DNA of 64,000 bases from Humibacillus xanthopallidus (lineage in GTDB: Bacteria > Actinomycetota > Actinomycetes > Actinomycetales > Dermatophilaceae): positions 186,001 through 250,000 of the forward strand of contig NZ_VFPM01000004.1 of assembly GCF_006716675.1 (NCBI RefSeq), read 5' to 3'. A program made the position numbers and the translations under genes. Within the stretch, counting starts at the first letter, position 1, and the number at the start of each line of letters is the position of its first letter. This document shows positions 52,252 to 59,808 of the stretch, piece by piece. Below the pieces are notes generated by a model. It ran no database searches. It was not told where the DNA came from and worked only from the letters and a program-made list of their open reading frames with translations.

Positions 52252-53325
52252 TCACCCGTGCAGGCTGCCGCGGCGCAGGACCGTTCCGTCCGATGTTGTC
52301 ACGACATATGTGCCGTTTTGCAGGCCGCCTGTCTGAGGTCCGCTGATCACGATGGCGTAGCGCCCGTCGACCACGGGAAAGCTGAACTTCTCGCCCGTGC
52401 CCAAGGTCACCTTGACCCGTGTGGCGCGGGTCGCCACGCCACCGTCGTCACGGAGCGTCGCTGCTCCGTAGAACATGCTCCCCGCCTTCGTCCCGGGCTT
52501 CGACGTGCGGCGGTAGGTTCCGTCCAGGGCCACGACGTACGCGGACGCGCCTGTCCACGGCAGGTTCGACTCGTAGATCCTCACCTCTTGAAACGGGGTG
52601 CCGCGCGGCTCCCACGCCTGCGGGGTGAGGACGCACGCGGCATCCCACCCGTTGTCGGACGAGAACACGGCAGCGAGGGCGCCGTTTCCCGACGAGGCTG
52701 TACGCAGGCGCCATCCGGTCAGGTCGTAGCCAGCGACCTGGCTGCACTGTTCTGCGATGCCGGACGTGTCATCGACGGAGGCGAACGGGCCAGGCACCAA
52801 CCGCGCTGGTGTGGCGTAGGGGATGGTGCACAGGCCGAGGTTGCCCTTCGCATCGGTGGTCTGCACTCCGCGCCCTGCCATCAGTACCCGTGGGGGGTCG
52901 ATGAGAGAGAAGGCCTTTCCCACGCCGAAGTCCCTGTCTGCCTGCGCGCGGCATCGCGCCAAGGTCTCCGCCGTGGTCAGGATGTCCGGCACGTAGGTCG
53001 GAGAGGGTGCCGTCCCCGGGGCCCTCGAGACCGTGGGAGTCGGGGACGGAGACGTCGACGGCGCGATCGCGGACTGGGAGACCGAAGCCTGCGCCGGTGC
53101 GGACCTGCGGGCCGCGTCGCCGCTGAGCAGTCCGGGCGCGACGAGCACGCCCGCCGCGGTCGCAGCGACTGCCAGCACCGCTCCTGACGGCACAGCCCAG
53201 ACGCGGACTCGGCGACTCCGCTGATGCCGTCGGGCCGCGCGCAGCACGTCGTGCGGCGTCCGGGTGAAGGGAGACTCGCCGTCGTCGGCGGCCCCTCTAA
53301 GGGCCTCACGGAGCTGGGTGCTCAT
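52252..53325 (-). CDS. Single-pass membrane protein, likely partner of the SigE-family sigma factor
   Basis: A 357-residue protein: cytosolic N-terminus of about 42 residues (LREALRGAADDG, DVLRAARRHQRSRRVR), one membrane helix (about 43-68), a Ser/Thr/Pro-rich stretch, and an outer domain with paired cysteines (ARCRAQADRDFG, GLCTIPY, EQCSQVAG, DAACVLTP). I do not recognise the outer domain. Genes right after SigE-family sigma genes commonly encode such proteins, thought to control the sigma factor. Its ATG overlaps the sigma gene stop by one base (TGATG), which supports co-expression. No zinc-binding anti-sigma motif is seen, so the mode of control is unclear. Confidence 0.72.
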   Translation of the reverse strand: MSTQLREALRGAADDGESPFTRTPHDVLRAARRHQRSRRVRVWAVPSGAVLAVAATAAGVLVAPGLLSGDAARRSAPAQASVSQSAIAPSTSPSPTPTVSRAPGTAPSPTYVPDILTTAETLARCRAQADRDFGVGKAFSLIDPPRVLMAGRGVQTTDAKGNLGLCTIPYATPARLVPGPFASVDDTSGIAEQCSQVAGYDLTGWRLRTASSGNGALAAVFSSDNGWDAACVLTPQAWEPRGTPFQEVRIYESNLPWTGASAYVVALDGTYRRTSKPGTKAGSMFYGAATLRDDGGVATRATRVKVTLGTGEKFSFPVVDGRYAIVISGPQTGGLQNGTYVVTTSDGTVLRRGSLHG

Positions 53326-53861
53326 CAGGACACTCCTTGCAGAAGATCGTCAATGGCGAGACCGGCGTCGTCGACGAGTGCGCGCAGCTCGGCCAAGGCT
53401 CTGGACGTCTGGCTCTTGACCGTGCCCTCGCTGCAACCGAGGACCTCGGCGGTCTCAGCCACCGACAGCTCCTCGAAGTACCTCAGCACCAGACAGGCCC
53501 TTCGGCGTGGGGCGAGGTTCGCCAGCAGGTCCAGCAGCATCCGCCGTTCGCCGAGGTCATGCGTCCCCGCGCGCACGTCCTCCCGGTCAGGCACGCTTGT
53601 GGCGACCTCACGCCGCCACGGTCTCCTTCGCTGGTCGAGGAGCTTGCGGAGCAGGACGCGTCGTGCGTACGGCAGGAGCCGAGAGCGGACCTCGATGCGG
53701 TCCCACGCCGCGTAGAGGCTGAGGAGAGCGTCTTGGGTCAGGTCCTCTGCCTGGTGCCAGTCACCGCACATCAGGAACGCGACCTGACGCAGCTCGCGGC
53801 GTGACATCGTCACGAACGCGAGGAACTCGGCGTCCTTCTCTCCCGGCACAGCTCGTCTCAC
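53325..53861 (-). CDS. SigE-family ECF RNA polymerase sigma factor
   Basis: A 178-residue ECF sigma factor. Region 2 is DWHQAEDLTQDALLSLYAAWDRI with the -10 recognition helix; region 4 is PRRRACLVLRYFEELSVAETAEVLGCSEGTVKSQTSRALAELR, the HTH for the -35 element. The spacing and the SRRELRQVAFLMCGDW start match the actinobacterial SigE family rather than classical ECF groups with zinc anti-sigma factors. The start is a GTG at 53861. The downstream membrane protein overlaps its stop by one base. Confidence 0.9.
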   Translation of the reverse strand: MRRAVPGEKDAEFLAFVTMSRRELRQVAFLMCGDWHQAEDLTQDALLSLYAAWDRIEVRSRLLPYARRVLLRKLLDQRRRPWRREVATSVPDREDVRAGTHDLGERRMLLDLLANLAPRRRACLVLRYFEELSVAETAEVLGCSEGTVKSQTSRALAELRALVDDAGLAIDDLLQGVS

Positions 53862-53950
53862 ACCCTCATCACGGAGTAGATCGGTCCTGGGTTGCCCGGC
53901 CGACAGAACCAGTGGGCTGCGTGTGTCCGCCCACCGGCGCCCCTCCCTCC

Positions 53951-53956
53951 TAGACT
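53951..53956 (+). promoter_or_regulatory. -10 element before a short lipoprotein-like ORF
   Basis: TAGACT lies 6 bases before the ATG at 53963, again in the leaderless arrangement. Confidence 0.4.
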
Positions 53957-53962
53957 CCGCGC

Positions 53963-54125
53963 ATGTCTCGTCGCCGACGTCTGCCGCTGCTCACCGTGTC
54001 CGTGCCCTGCATTGTGGCCGTCGCGGTCCTGGGCGGTTGCGGGCAGCAGCAGCGTGGTCGACCTCGGCACCTACGTCGTTGACATGACGATCCGGGTACC
54101 GAAAGCGGGCGCCCCCGCGCTCTGA
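53963..54125 (+). pseudogene. Short lipoprotein-like gene, apparently frameshifted
   Basis: From ATG 53963 the frame encodes an Arg-rich start, a hydrophobic stretch and a lipobox (LGGC), then QQQRGRPRHLRR and a stop at 54082. In the next frame the sequence continues after the cysteine region as SSSVVDLGTYVVDMTIRVPKAGAPAL and stops at 54125, which reads more naturally for a lipoprotein. A one-base change within the GCAGCAGCAGC run (about 54044-54054) would join the two. It may be a decayed gene, a sequencing error in a repeat, or a true 39-residue ORF. No family was recognised. Confidence 0.35.
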
Positions 54126-54174
54126 CACACGCCCGGCGGCGTGAGACGCGCGGAGTCGCCGGTGGGTGTGGTGG

Positions 54175-55443
54175 CTACGCGGATGTCGAGCCGCGCGCGG
54201 AGTGCGCGTCGAACGCCCACGACATGGCGGTGAGCTCTTTCGAGGACAGACCGTGCTGACGGGCGACCCGGGCCCAGCGCGAGACGGCCGTCTGGACCTG
54301 CGCGACGATGTCGTTGGCTTCCTCGACGCCGAGGCGGAAGTAGTCGGCGACAGAGAGTGCGATCGCGATGCTCGCCGTGTCGTCAGCCAGGTCGATGGCC
54401 GTGCTCAGGTGCTTGGGCCCTGGTTCGGGGTTGGGGTTGAGGTCGAACGCCGGGGACAGCCGCCAGGTGTCGCCGTCCTCGTGGAGGAATCCGTGGTTAC
54501 GGAGGTGGTCGTCGGTGTTGGAAATGAGGATGGAGAAGACGATCCGGCGCCAGAGCTCGCGCAGGTCCGCGGTCGCTCGCGACGAGTGCGTCTCGATGGC
54601 CTCGGCTATCTCCAGGTAGCTGCCCTGCTCGCCGTCGGTGGACTGGAGCATCGTCATCGCGCTGACGTAGCCGACCCGGCCGGCGGGTCCACCGTCGGCC
54701 TCGCGGGTCCGATCGAACCGGTCCACGATCAGAACGCTGCGCCCGGCGAGATTCAGCAGGGTGCTTACCGGGACACTGATGCCGGCCTGGGAGGCGAGCT
54801 CGAGCGCAACTTTCTCCCACGCCATGACGTTCCACGTGTCGTGCGCGGCGCTGGGGAACTTGGCGATGGCGAGGTTCCCTTCGGCGTCGCGAACGTGCGC
54901 TTTGGGCCGGGCCCCGCCGAGGGAGCTGCCGACGCGGATGAGGCGCTGAAGGTCCGGGAGGTCGGCCGAGTCCGCCTCGGCTCGCGCAGCGAGAGTGAGC
55001 AGTTCTGGCAGGTCGGTCAGGGCAGGGACACCGCGGTCCTCGATCGCCTCGAACGGGCCCTGCCCGCGGCGGAATCGCAGGGCGCCCTGTCGCAGGTCGT
55101 CGCGGACCCCCAGGAGGTAGTCGACCTCGCCCAGGCTGCGCGGTTCGCGGCCTTCGACACGGGCCTCGGCCGCCTCGCGCCGCTTGACCAGAGTCCTGCC
55201 CCACCGGTCCGGGGCGCAGTCCCCGAAGGCGCCGAACATCGGATGCCCGACGGAGCTCTGGTGGGCGCCGGCCCCGAGTGGCAGCCCCGGCTCCAAGGAG
55301 TAGGCGCGAGGGTTCGCGATGTACTCGTCCAGATACGTGAAGCTGGCGCTCTCGGTGACGCCGCCGCGGCGGCGGTGCGGGTACAGGGTGCCGGCGCGCA
55401 CGTCCACGCCCGCGATGGACACCCAGACCTCGACGGCGCTCAC
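54175..55443 (-). CDS. hipA: HipA-family serine/threonine kinase toxin
   Basis: A 422-residue kinase of the HipA family; E. coli HipA inactivates glutamyl-tRNA synthetase by phosphorylation and causes persistence. Seen: the N-terminal HipA-N1 domain, the glycine-rich loop SSLGGARPKAHV, the catalytic loop SNTDDHLRNHGF with the Asp, and the metal-binding LSPAFDLNP. The start is the GTG at 55443, whose GTGA overlaps the stop of hipB, so antitoxin comes first. All kinase motifs are intact, so it is probably active. The substrate is not deducible. Confidence 0.92.
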   Translation of the reverse strand: MSAVEVWVSIAGVDVRAGTLYPHRRRGGVTESASFTYLDEYIANPRAYSLEPGLPLGAGAHQSSVGHPMFGAFGDCAPDRWGRTLVKRREAAEARVEGREPRSLGEVDYLLGVRDDLRQGALRFRRGQGPFEAIEDRGVPALTDLPELLTLAARAEADSADLPDLQRLIRVGSSLGGARPKAHVRDAEGNLAIAKFPSAAHDTWNVMAWEKVALELASQAGISVPVSTLLNLAGRSVLIVDRFDRTREADGGPAGRVGYVSAMTMLQSTDGEQGSYLEIAEAIETHSSRATADLRELWRRIVFSILISNTDDHLRNHGFLHEDGDTWRLSPAFDLNPNPEPGPKHLSTAIDLADDTASIAIALSVADYFRLGVEEANDIVAQVQTAVSRWARVARQHGLSSKELTAMSWAFDAHSARGSTSA

Positions 55444-55766
55444 CTGCCGGCTCCGCGCGGACGCACCCTGGTCGGGAGCTCCTCGTCGGCGCGGAGGCGA
55501 CCCACGTCGGTGGCGTAGGGGTCGAGCGCCTTGGTCAGCAGGTCCAGCACACCCAGCGCGCGAGTCACCCGCAGCAGGTTCTCCACGGACGACCCCTGCC
55601 CGCTCTCGAGACGCAGGACGGTGCTGCGGCTGACGCCGGCACGATCGGCGACCTGCTCGACCGTCAGGTGGCGCAGCTTGCGCCATGTGGTCACGTCCCG
55701 GCCCAGCCCGTCCAGGGCGCGCGCCACGGCCACGGGGGTGCGCGCGCTCGTTGCGCCGGCCATCAT
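55440..55766 (-). CDS. hipB: HipB-like antitoxin, XRE family
   Basis: A 108-residue protein with an XRE-type helix-turn-helix: RKLRHLTVEQVADRAGVSRSTVLRLESGQGSSVENLLRVTRALG (about residues 30-73), split by its two helices. It precedes hipA in a 4-base overlap and should neutralise HipA and repress the operon. Two ATG codons in tandem (55766 and 55763) follow GGGAG; the second has the better spacing. The length is slightly above that of E. coli HipB (88). Confidence 0.9.
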   Translation of the reverse strand: MMAGATSARTPVAVARALDGLGRDVTTWRKLRHLTVEQVADRAGVSRSTVLRLESGQGSSVENLLRVTRALGVLDLLTKALDPYATDVGRLRADEELPTRVRPRGAGR

Positions 55767-55778
55767 CTGCTCCCTTGG

Positions 55779-55836
55779 GTTTCAGATGTGAAACTTTAAC
55801 GTGCTTAGAGTATCAAAAATGAAATCTTAGTGTCAT
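55779..55836 (-). promoter_or_regulatory. hipBA promoter with two operators
   Basis: Two copies of TWTCA-N4-TGAAA occur: 55780-55793 (within the longer perfect GTTTCA/TGAAAC at 55779-55794) and 55811-55824. Their centres are 31 bases apart, about three helical turns. On the minus strand a -35-like ATGACA (55831-55836) and a -10-like TACTCT (55807-55812) with an 18-base spacer surround the second operator; the first lies just after the expected start of transcription. This layout fits autorepression by HipB. The stretch is markedly AT-rich for the window. Confidence 0.65.
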
Positions 55837-55862
55837 TGTTAGGCGGTTGAGTGGGCGCGGTC

Positions 55863-56288
55863 TCATGCCGTCTGCCGGCGCAGGCAGTCCAGCACCGCGC
55901 CGAGGTCGAGGCCGTATGCGTCGCGGCCGGTGGCGGCATACGCCTCGAGCCGCAGGGCTGCTCGGTCCGCGAGACGCTGCGCCCCCGTCCGGTTGCCGCG
56001 GGCGGAGTGGGTGAGGGCCACACAGGCCTGTGCGAGGCCCTGCCACAGGTCGCGCTCCTCGTCCGGCCCGGCCTTCCAGCGCGCCTCGAGCACCTCGTGT
56101 GCGGAGAAGGGGCGCCCGCCGTCGACGAGCTCGCGCGCCATCCGGAGGGTCTCCTCGGGAGGGAGCGGCTCCTCCGACACCGGCTCGACCCCCTCGGCGC
56201 CGTAGGGCAGCGGCCGACCCAGCGCATCGCGGGGTCTCGCCTGCCGGGCACGCCCGAGGGCATCGCGATCACGCTCGGTCGGTGGCAT
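55863..56288 (-). CDS. DUF309 domain protein
   Basis: A 141-residue protein. The C-terminal two thirds match DUF309: ARELVDGGRPFSAHEVLEARWKAG, LWQGLAQACVALTHSARGNRTGAQRLADRA, with the conserved His in AHEVLE and Trp in ARWK. The N-terminal 35 residues are Arg/Asp-rich and poorly conserved. DUF309 proteins have no established function. It is the last gene of an apparent operon with the ECF sigma factor and the YCII-related protein, 47 bases downstream of the sigma gene. Confidence 0.82.
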   Translation of the reverse strand: MPPTERDRDALGRARQARPRDALGRPLPYGAEGVEPVSEEPLPPEETLRMARELVDGGRPFSAHEVLEARWKAGPDEERDLWQGLAQACVALTHSARGNRTGAQRLADRAALRLEAYAATGRDAYGLDLGAVLDCLRRQTA

Positions 56289-56335
56289 GCCGACAGCGTC
56301 TCAGGAATCGCGAGCCGGCGCCGTCTGCGCCGCCC

Positions 56336-57580
56336 TCACCCGGCGAGCTGGTCGCGTCGCCGGGCGAGGTAGGCCCGCTCGGCGGGGTTGCCCGCGAGGG
56401 CGATCGCCCGGTCGTATGCCGCCCGCGACTCGCCGCTGCGACCGAGGCGACGCAGCAGGTCGGCGCGGGTGGCGTGGTAGGCGTGATAGCGGTCCAGGGC
56501 CTCGCCGAGCCGGTCGACCTCGGCGAGCGCCACGGACGGGCCGTCCACCTCGGCCATCGCGACCGCGCGGTTGAGCCGGACGACAGGTGAGGGGTCGAGG
56601 ACCACGAGGCGGCCGTAGAGCGCGACGATCGTCGACCAGTCGGTGTCGCGGGCGGACGGCGCATCGGTGTGGACCGCGCTGATCGCGGCCTGCAGCTGGT
56701 AGCGGCCGGGCGGCTCCCCACCGGCCGCCACCGCCGCGATCCGCTCCTCGACGAGGGCCCGGCCCTCGGCGATGAGGGCGCGGTCCCACGCGCCGCGGTC
56801 CTGCTCGTCGAGGGTCACGAGCTCGCCGGTGCGCGAGACGCGCGCCGACCGCCGGGCGTCGGTGAGGAGCATGAGGGCCAGCAGCCCGGCCACCTCACCG
56901 TCGTCGGGCAGCAGGTCACGGAGCAGCCGGCCGAGACGGATCGCCTCGTCGGTGAGGTCGACACGGAGCGGGTCGTCGCCCTCGCCGGCCAGGTAGCCCT
57001 CGTTGAAGACGAGGTAGACGACGGCGAGCACACCGGCGAGCCGCTCGCGGATGTCGTCGGCCGACGGCACCCGGTAGGGGATGCCGGCAGCCTTGATCTT
57101 CGCCTTGGCCCGGGTGATCCGCTGCGCCATGGCCGTCTCCTGCACGAGGAAGGCCCGGGCGATCTCGGCGACGGTGAGGCCGCCGAGCAGCCGGAGGGTG
57201 AGCGCCACCCGGGCCTCCATCGCGAGCGCGGGGTGGCAGCAGGTGAAGACGAGCCGCAGCCGGTCGTCCTCGACGGGGCCGGTCGGCTCGTGGGGCGTGT
57301 CGTCGTGGGCCATGAGGGCCGCCTGGTGCTTGGCGTCGCGTCGGGACTCGCGACGGAGCCGGTCGATGCCCTTGCGGGTGGCCGTGGTCGTCAGCCACCC
57401 GCCGGGGTTGGGCGGGATGCCGTCGCGCGGCCACCGCTCGGCGGCCGTCGCGAAGGCCTCCGCCGCCGCGTCCTCGGCGATGTCGAGGTCGCCGAAGCGA
57501 CGCGCGAGCGCCGCGACCACCCGGGCCCACTCCTCGTGGTGGACCCGGGTGAGGACGTCGTCGACGGGCGGTCGGGTCAC
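56336..57580 (-). CDS. ECF42-type RNA polymerase sigma factor with TPR-like C-terminal extension
   Basis: A 414-residue sigma factor. Sigma region 2 (LARRFGDLDIAEDAAAEAFATAAERWPRDGIP) and region 4 (LRLLGGLTVAEIARAFLVQETAMAQRITRAKAKI) are in the first 190 residues. The rest is a helical extension with YLVFNEGY, LLPDDGEVAGLLALMLL, and TPR-like repeats (LNRAVAMAEVDGPSVALAEVD). This matches the ECF42 group, which is linked to DGPF (YCII-like) proteins instead of an anti-sigma factor. The GTG start overlaps the last base of the YCII-like gene stop (TAGTG). Confidence 0.9.
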   Translation of the reverse strand: MTRPPVDDVLTRVHHEEWARVVAALARRFGDLDIAEDAAAEAFATAAERWPRDGIPPNPGGWLTTTATRKGIDRLRRESRRDAKHQAALMAHDDTPHEPTGPVEDDRLRLVFTCCHPALAMEARVALTLRLLGGLTVAEIARAFLVQETAMAQRITRAKAKIKAAGIPYRVPSADDIRERLAGVLAVVYLVFNEGYLAGEGDDPLRVDLTDEAIRLGRLLRDLLPDDGEVAGLLALMLLTDARRSARVSRTGELVTLDEQDRGAWDRALIAEGRALVEERIAAVAAGGEPPGRYQLQAAISAVHTDAPSARDTDWSTIVALYGRLVVLDPSPVVRLNRAVAMAEVDGPSVALAEVDRLGEALDRYHAYHATRADLLRRLGRSGESRAAYDRAIALAGNPAERAYLARRRDQLAG

Positions 57581-57948
57581 TACCCGTCGGTCCGGGCGAG
57601 CCCGGGGCCGCGGAACCGGTGCACCTCCTGCGGCCACTCGAGCACCGTGGCGAGCCGGCCCGCCCAGTAGCGCGCCGTCTCGTCGTCGGGCACGTCGACG
57701 GCGCAGAAGCCGCCGAGGTGCTCCTTCGTCTCGACGAAGGGCCCGTCGGTGAAGACCGGCTTGCCGTCGACCGCCTCGACGCTGAAGAGCGCCGTCGACC
57801 GGTCGAGGCCACCGTTGGTGAAGAGGAGCACTCCCGCGGCCTGCATCTCTGCCACGACCGCCCTCGCGGCGGTTCCCTTGTCGGTGATCTGCTCGCTCCT
57901 CTGGTCGGGCACCCACTCGTCGTTGAACGTGATCAGGTACTCCGGCAT
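57580..57948 (-). CDS. DGPF/YCII-related protein
   Basis: A 122-residue protein of the YCII-like fold with the DGPF motif (VFTDGPFVETKEHLGGF) that names the family. The start ATG at 57948 has a GAGGAG site 6 bases upstream. It is directly followed by the ECF42 sigma gene with one base overlap; this gene pair is widely conserved and DGPF genes are typical targets of ECF42. No enzyme activity is established. Confidence 0.9.
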   Translation of the reverse strand: MPEYLITFNDEWVPDQRSEQITDKGTAARAVVAEMQAAGVLLFTNGGLDRSTALFSVEAVDGKPVFTDGPFVETKEHLGGFCAVDVPDDETARYWAGRLATVLEWPQEVHRFRGPGLARTDG

Positions 57949-58098
57949 CGTCGTCTCCTCCCAGTCGTTGCAAGATCCTGCGGACTCTCGCGCGCGGCAG
58001 CCCGGTCGGCCGCCGCTCACCAGGTCCACGAACGCCGGCGCCTCGATACGACACCTACCATGTCCGGGTCAGTCACTGTCGCACACGAAGGTCGCCGA

Positions 58099-58878
58099 AT
58101 GATCGAGATCCTGAGCCCCACCGAGCTCGCGCGTGCGAAGGAGACCGGCGCCCTCGTCGCCGACATCCTGCAGACGATGAAGGCCCGCAGCACCGCCGGC
58201 ACGAACCTCCTCGACATCGACGACTGGGCCCGGGCCATGATCGTCGAGGCAGGGGCGGAGTCCTGCTACGTCGACTACGAGCCGTCCTTCGGACGCGGAC
58301 CGTTCGGCCACTACATCTGCACCTCGGTCAACGACGCCGTGCTGCACGGGCTGCCGCGCGACTACTCCCTGGCCGACGGCGACCTCGTCTCGCTCGACCT
58401 CGCCGTCTCGCTCGGCGGGGTCGTCGCGGACTCCGCCATCAGCTTCGTCGTGGGCGACTCCCCGCCGGCGGAGAGCGTCGCGATGATCACCGCCACCGAA
58501 CGTGCCCTCGCGGCCGGCATCGCCGCCGCGGGGCCGGGCGCCCGCATCGGCGACCTCTCCCACGCCATCGGGCAGGTGCTCTCCGCCGCGGGCTACGAGG
58601 TCAACACCGAGTTCGGCGGTCACGGGGTGGGGTCGACGATGCACCAGGAGCCGCACGTGTCCAATGCCGGCCGGCCCGGCCGGGGCTACCCCCTGCGGCC
58701 GGGCCTGCTGCTCGCGCTCGAGCCGTGGGTCATGGCCGACACCGCCGAGCTCGTCACGGACGACGACGGGTGGACGCTGCGCAGCGCCACCGGCTGCCGC
58801 ACCGCGCACAGCGAGCACACCATCGCCATCACCCCGGACGGAGCCGAGATCCTCACGCTGCCGACGTCGCGGCGCTGA
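58099..58878 (+). CDS. map: Type I methionine aminopeptidase
   Basis: Removes the N-terminal Met from new proteins. A 259-residue pita-bread-fold M24 enzyme with all five metal ligands: Asp100, Asp111, His175, Glu208, Glu239. Seen: HGLPRDYSLADGDLVSLDLAV, GGHGVGSTMHQEPHVSN, LALEPWV and AHSEHTIAIT. The ATG at 58099 has a GAAGG site at good spacing; an ATG at 58060 would add 13 residues (MSGSVTVAHEGRR). A TACCAT element at 58056 would give a leader of about 30 bases. It stands alone, convergent with the LLM oxidoreductase, and may be an extra copy besides the one near the ribosomal operon. Confidence 0.92.
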   Translation: MIEILSPTELARAKETGALVADILQTMKARSTAGTNLLDIDDWARAMIVEAGAESCYVDYEPSFGRGPFGHYICTSVNDAVLHGLPRDYSLADGDLVSLDLAVSLGGVVADSAISFVVGDSPPAESVAMITATERALAAGIAAAGPGARIGDLSHAIGQVLSAAGYEVNTEFGGHGVGSTMHQEPHVSNAGRPGRGYPLRPGLLLALEPWVMADTAELVTDDDGWTLRSATGCRTAHSEHTIAITPDGAEILTLPTSRR

Positions 58879-58887
58879 CGCCTCCCT

Positions 58888-59760
58888 TCAGAGCTCCCGC
58901 GCCGCGGGGATGATCCGCTCGCCGAAGATGTCGAGCTGCTCTGTGCTCGACCCGTCCCACACGCCGGTGTGCACGTGGGTGATGCCGAGCTGTGCGAGCT
59001 CCCCGAGGTGGGCGAGCACCTCGTCGACCTTCTCGCCCTTGGCACCGATGTCGAAGAAGCCCATCACCGTCTTGTCGATCTCGTCGTAGTCACGGCCGAG
59101 CGCGTCGCAGTGGCCGCGCAGGACGTCGAGCTTGTGGGCGAGGTCGGGGCTGTCGAAGAGGTTGCAGGCCTGCGCGTACTGCGCGACCATCCGCAGCGTC
59201 TTCTTCTCGCCCCCGCCGCCGATGAGGATGGGCGGGTGCGGGCGCTGCACGGACTGCGGCGAGTTGAGCGTGCTGCCGAGCTGGTAGTGCTTGCCGGTGT
59301 AGGGCTCGTCGCTGTCGCTCCACATCTGCAGGCAGATCTGCAGGGTCTCCTCGAGCCGCTCGAAGCGCTCGGCGGTGGACGGGAAGGGCAGGCCGAGCCC
59401 GACGCACTCCTCCTCGTTCCACGCCGCACCGATGCCGAGCCAGGCCCGCCCCCTGGAGAGCACGTCGAGCGTCGTCACCTCCTTGGCGAGCAGCCCCGGC
59501 TCGCGGTAGATCGCCGCGGTGACCCACGCGAGCAGCTCGACGCGCTCGGTGACGGCGGCGAGGAAGCCGAGCGTCGTGTACGCCTCGAGCATCTCGTGCT
59601 CCTTGGGCCCGACGCCGCGGATCTGCCAGACGTGGTCCATGACGGAGAGCTTCGTGAAGCCGATCTCCTCGGCCAGCTTCGCCGTACGCGTGAGGTCGTC
59701 GACGAAGGTGGCCGATCCGCCCGACCAGGTGAAGTTGGCGAGGTGCAGTCCGATGTCCAT
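58888..59760 (-). CDS. LLM-class F420-dependent oxidoreductase
   Basis: A luciferase-like monooxygenase-fold enzyme, 290 residues, likely using F420 (or FMN) as cofactor. Seen: MDIGLHLANFTWSGG, FTKLSVMDHVWQI, LLAWVTAAIYREPGLLAKEVTTLDVLSRGRAWLGIGAAWN and HPPILIGGGGEKKTLR. The ATG at 59760 is fixed by a TAGTGT -10 element 7 bases upstream and by family similarity that begins here. The substrate is unknown. It neighbours the sugar-hydrolase cluster but reads as an independent unit. Confidence 0.88.
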   Translation of the reverse strand: MDIGLHLANFTWSGGSATFVDDLTRTAKLAEEIGFTKLSVMDHVWQIRGVGPKEHEMLEAYTTLGFLAAVTERVELLAWVTAAIYREPGLLAKEVTTLDVLSRGRAWLGIGAAWNEEECVGLGLPFPSTAERFERLEETLQICLQMWSDSDEPYTGKHYQLGSTLNSPQSVQRPHPPILIGGGGEKKTLRMVAQYAQACNLFDSPDLAHKLDVLRGHCDALGRDYDEIDKTVMGFFDIGAKGEKVDEVLAHLGELAQLGITHVHTGVWDGSSTEQLDIFGERIIPAAREL

Positions 59761-59767
59761 GTCGAGC

Positions 59768-59773
59768 ACACTA
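59768..59773 (-). promoter_or_regulatory. -10 element of a probable leaderless transcript (LLM oxidoreductase)
   Basis: On the minus strand TAGTGT lies exactly 7 bases before the ATG at 59760. Confidence 0.5.
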
Positions 59774-59808
59774 CGACCGGCGCGTGCCCCAGCGCTTCCA
59801 GCAAACCC

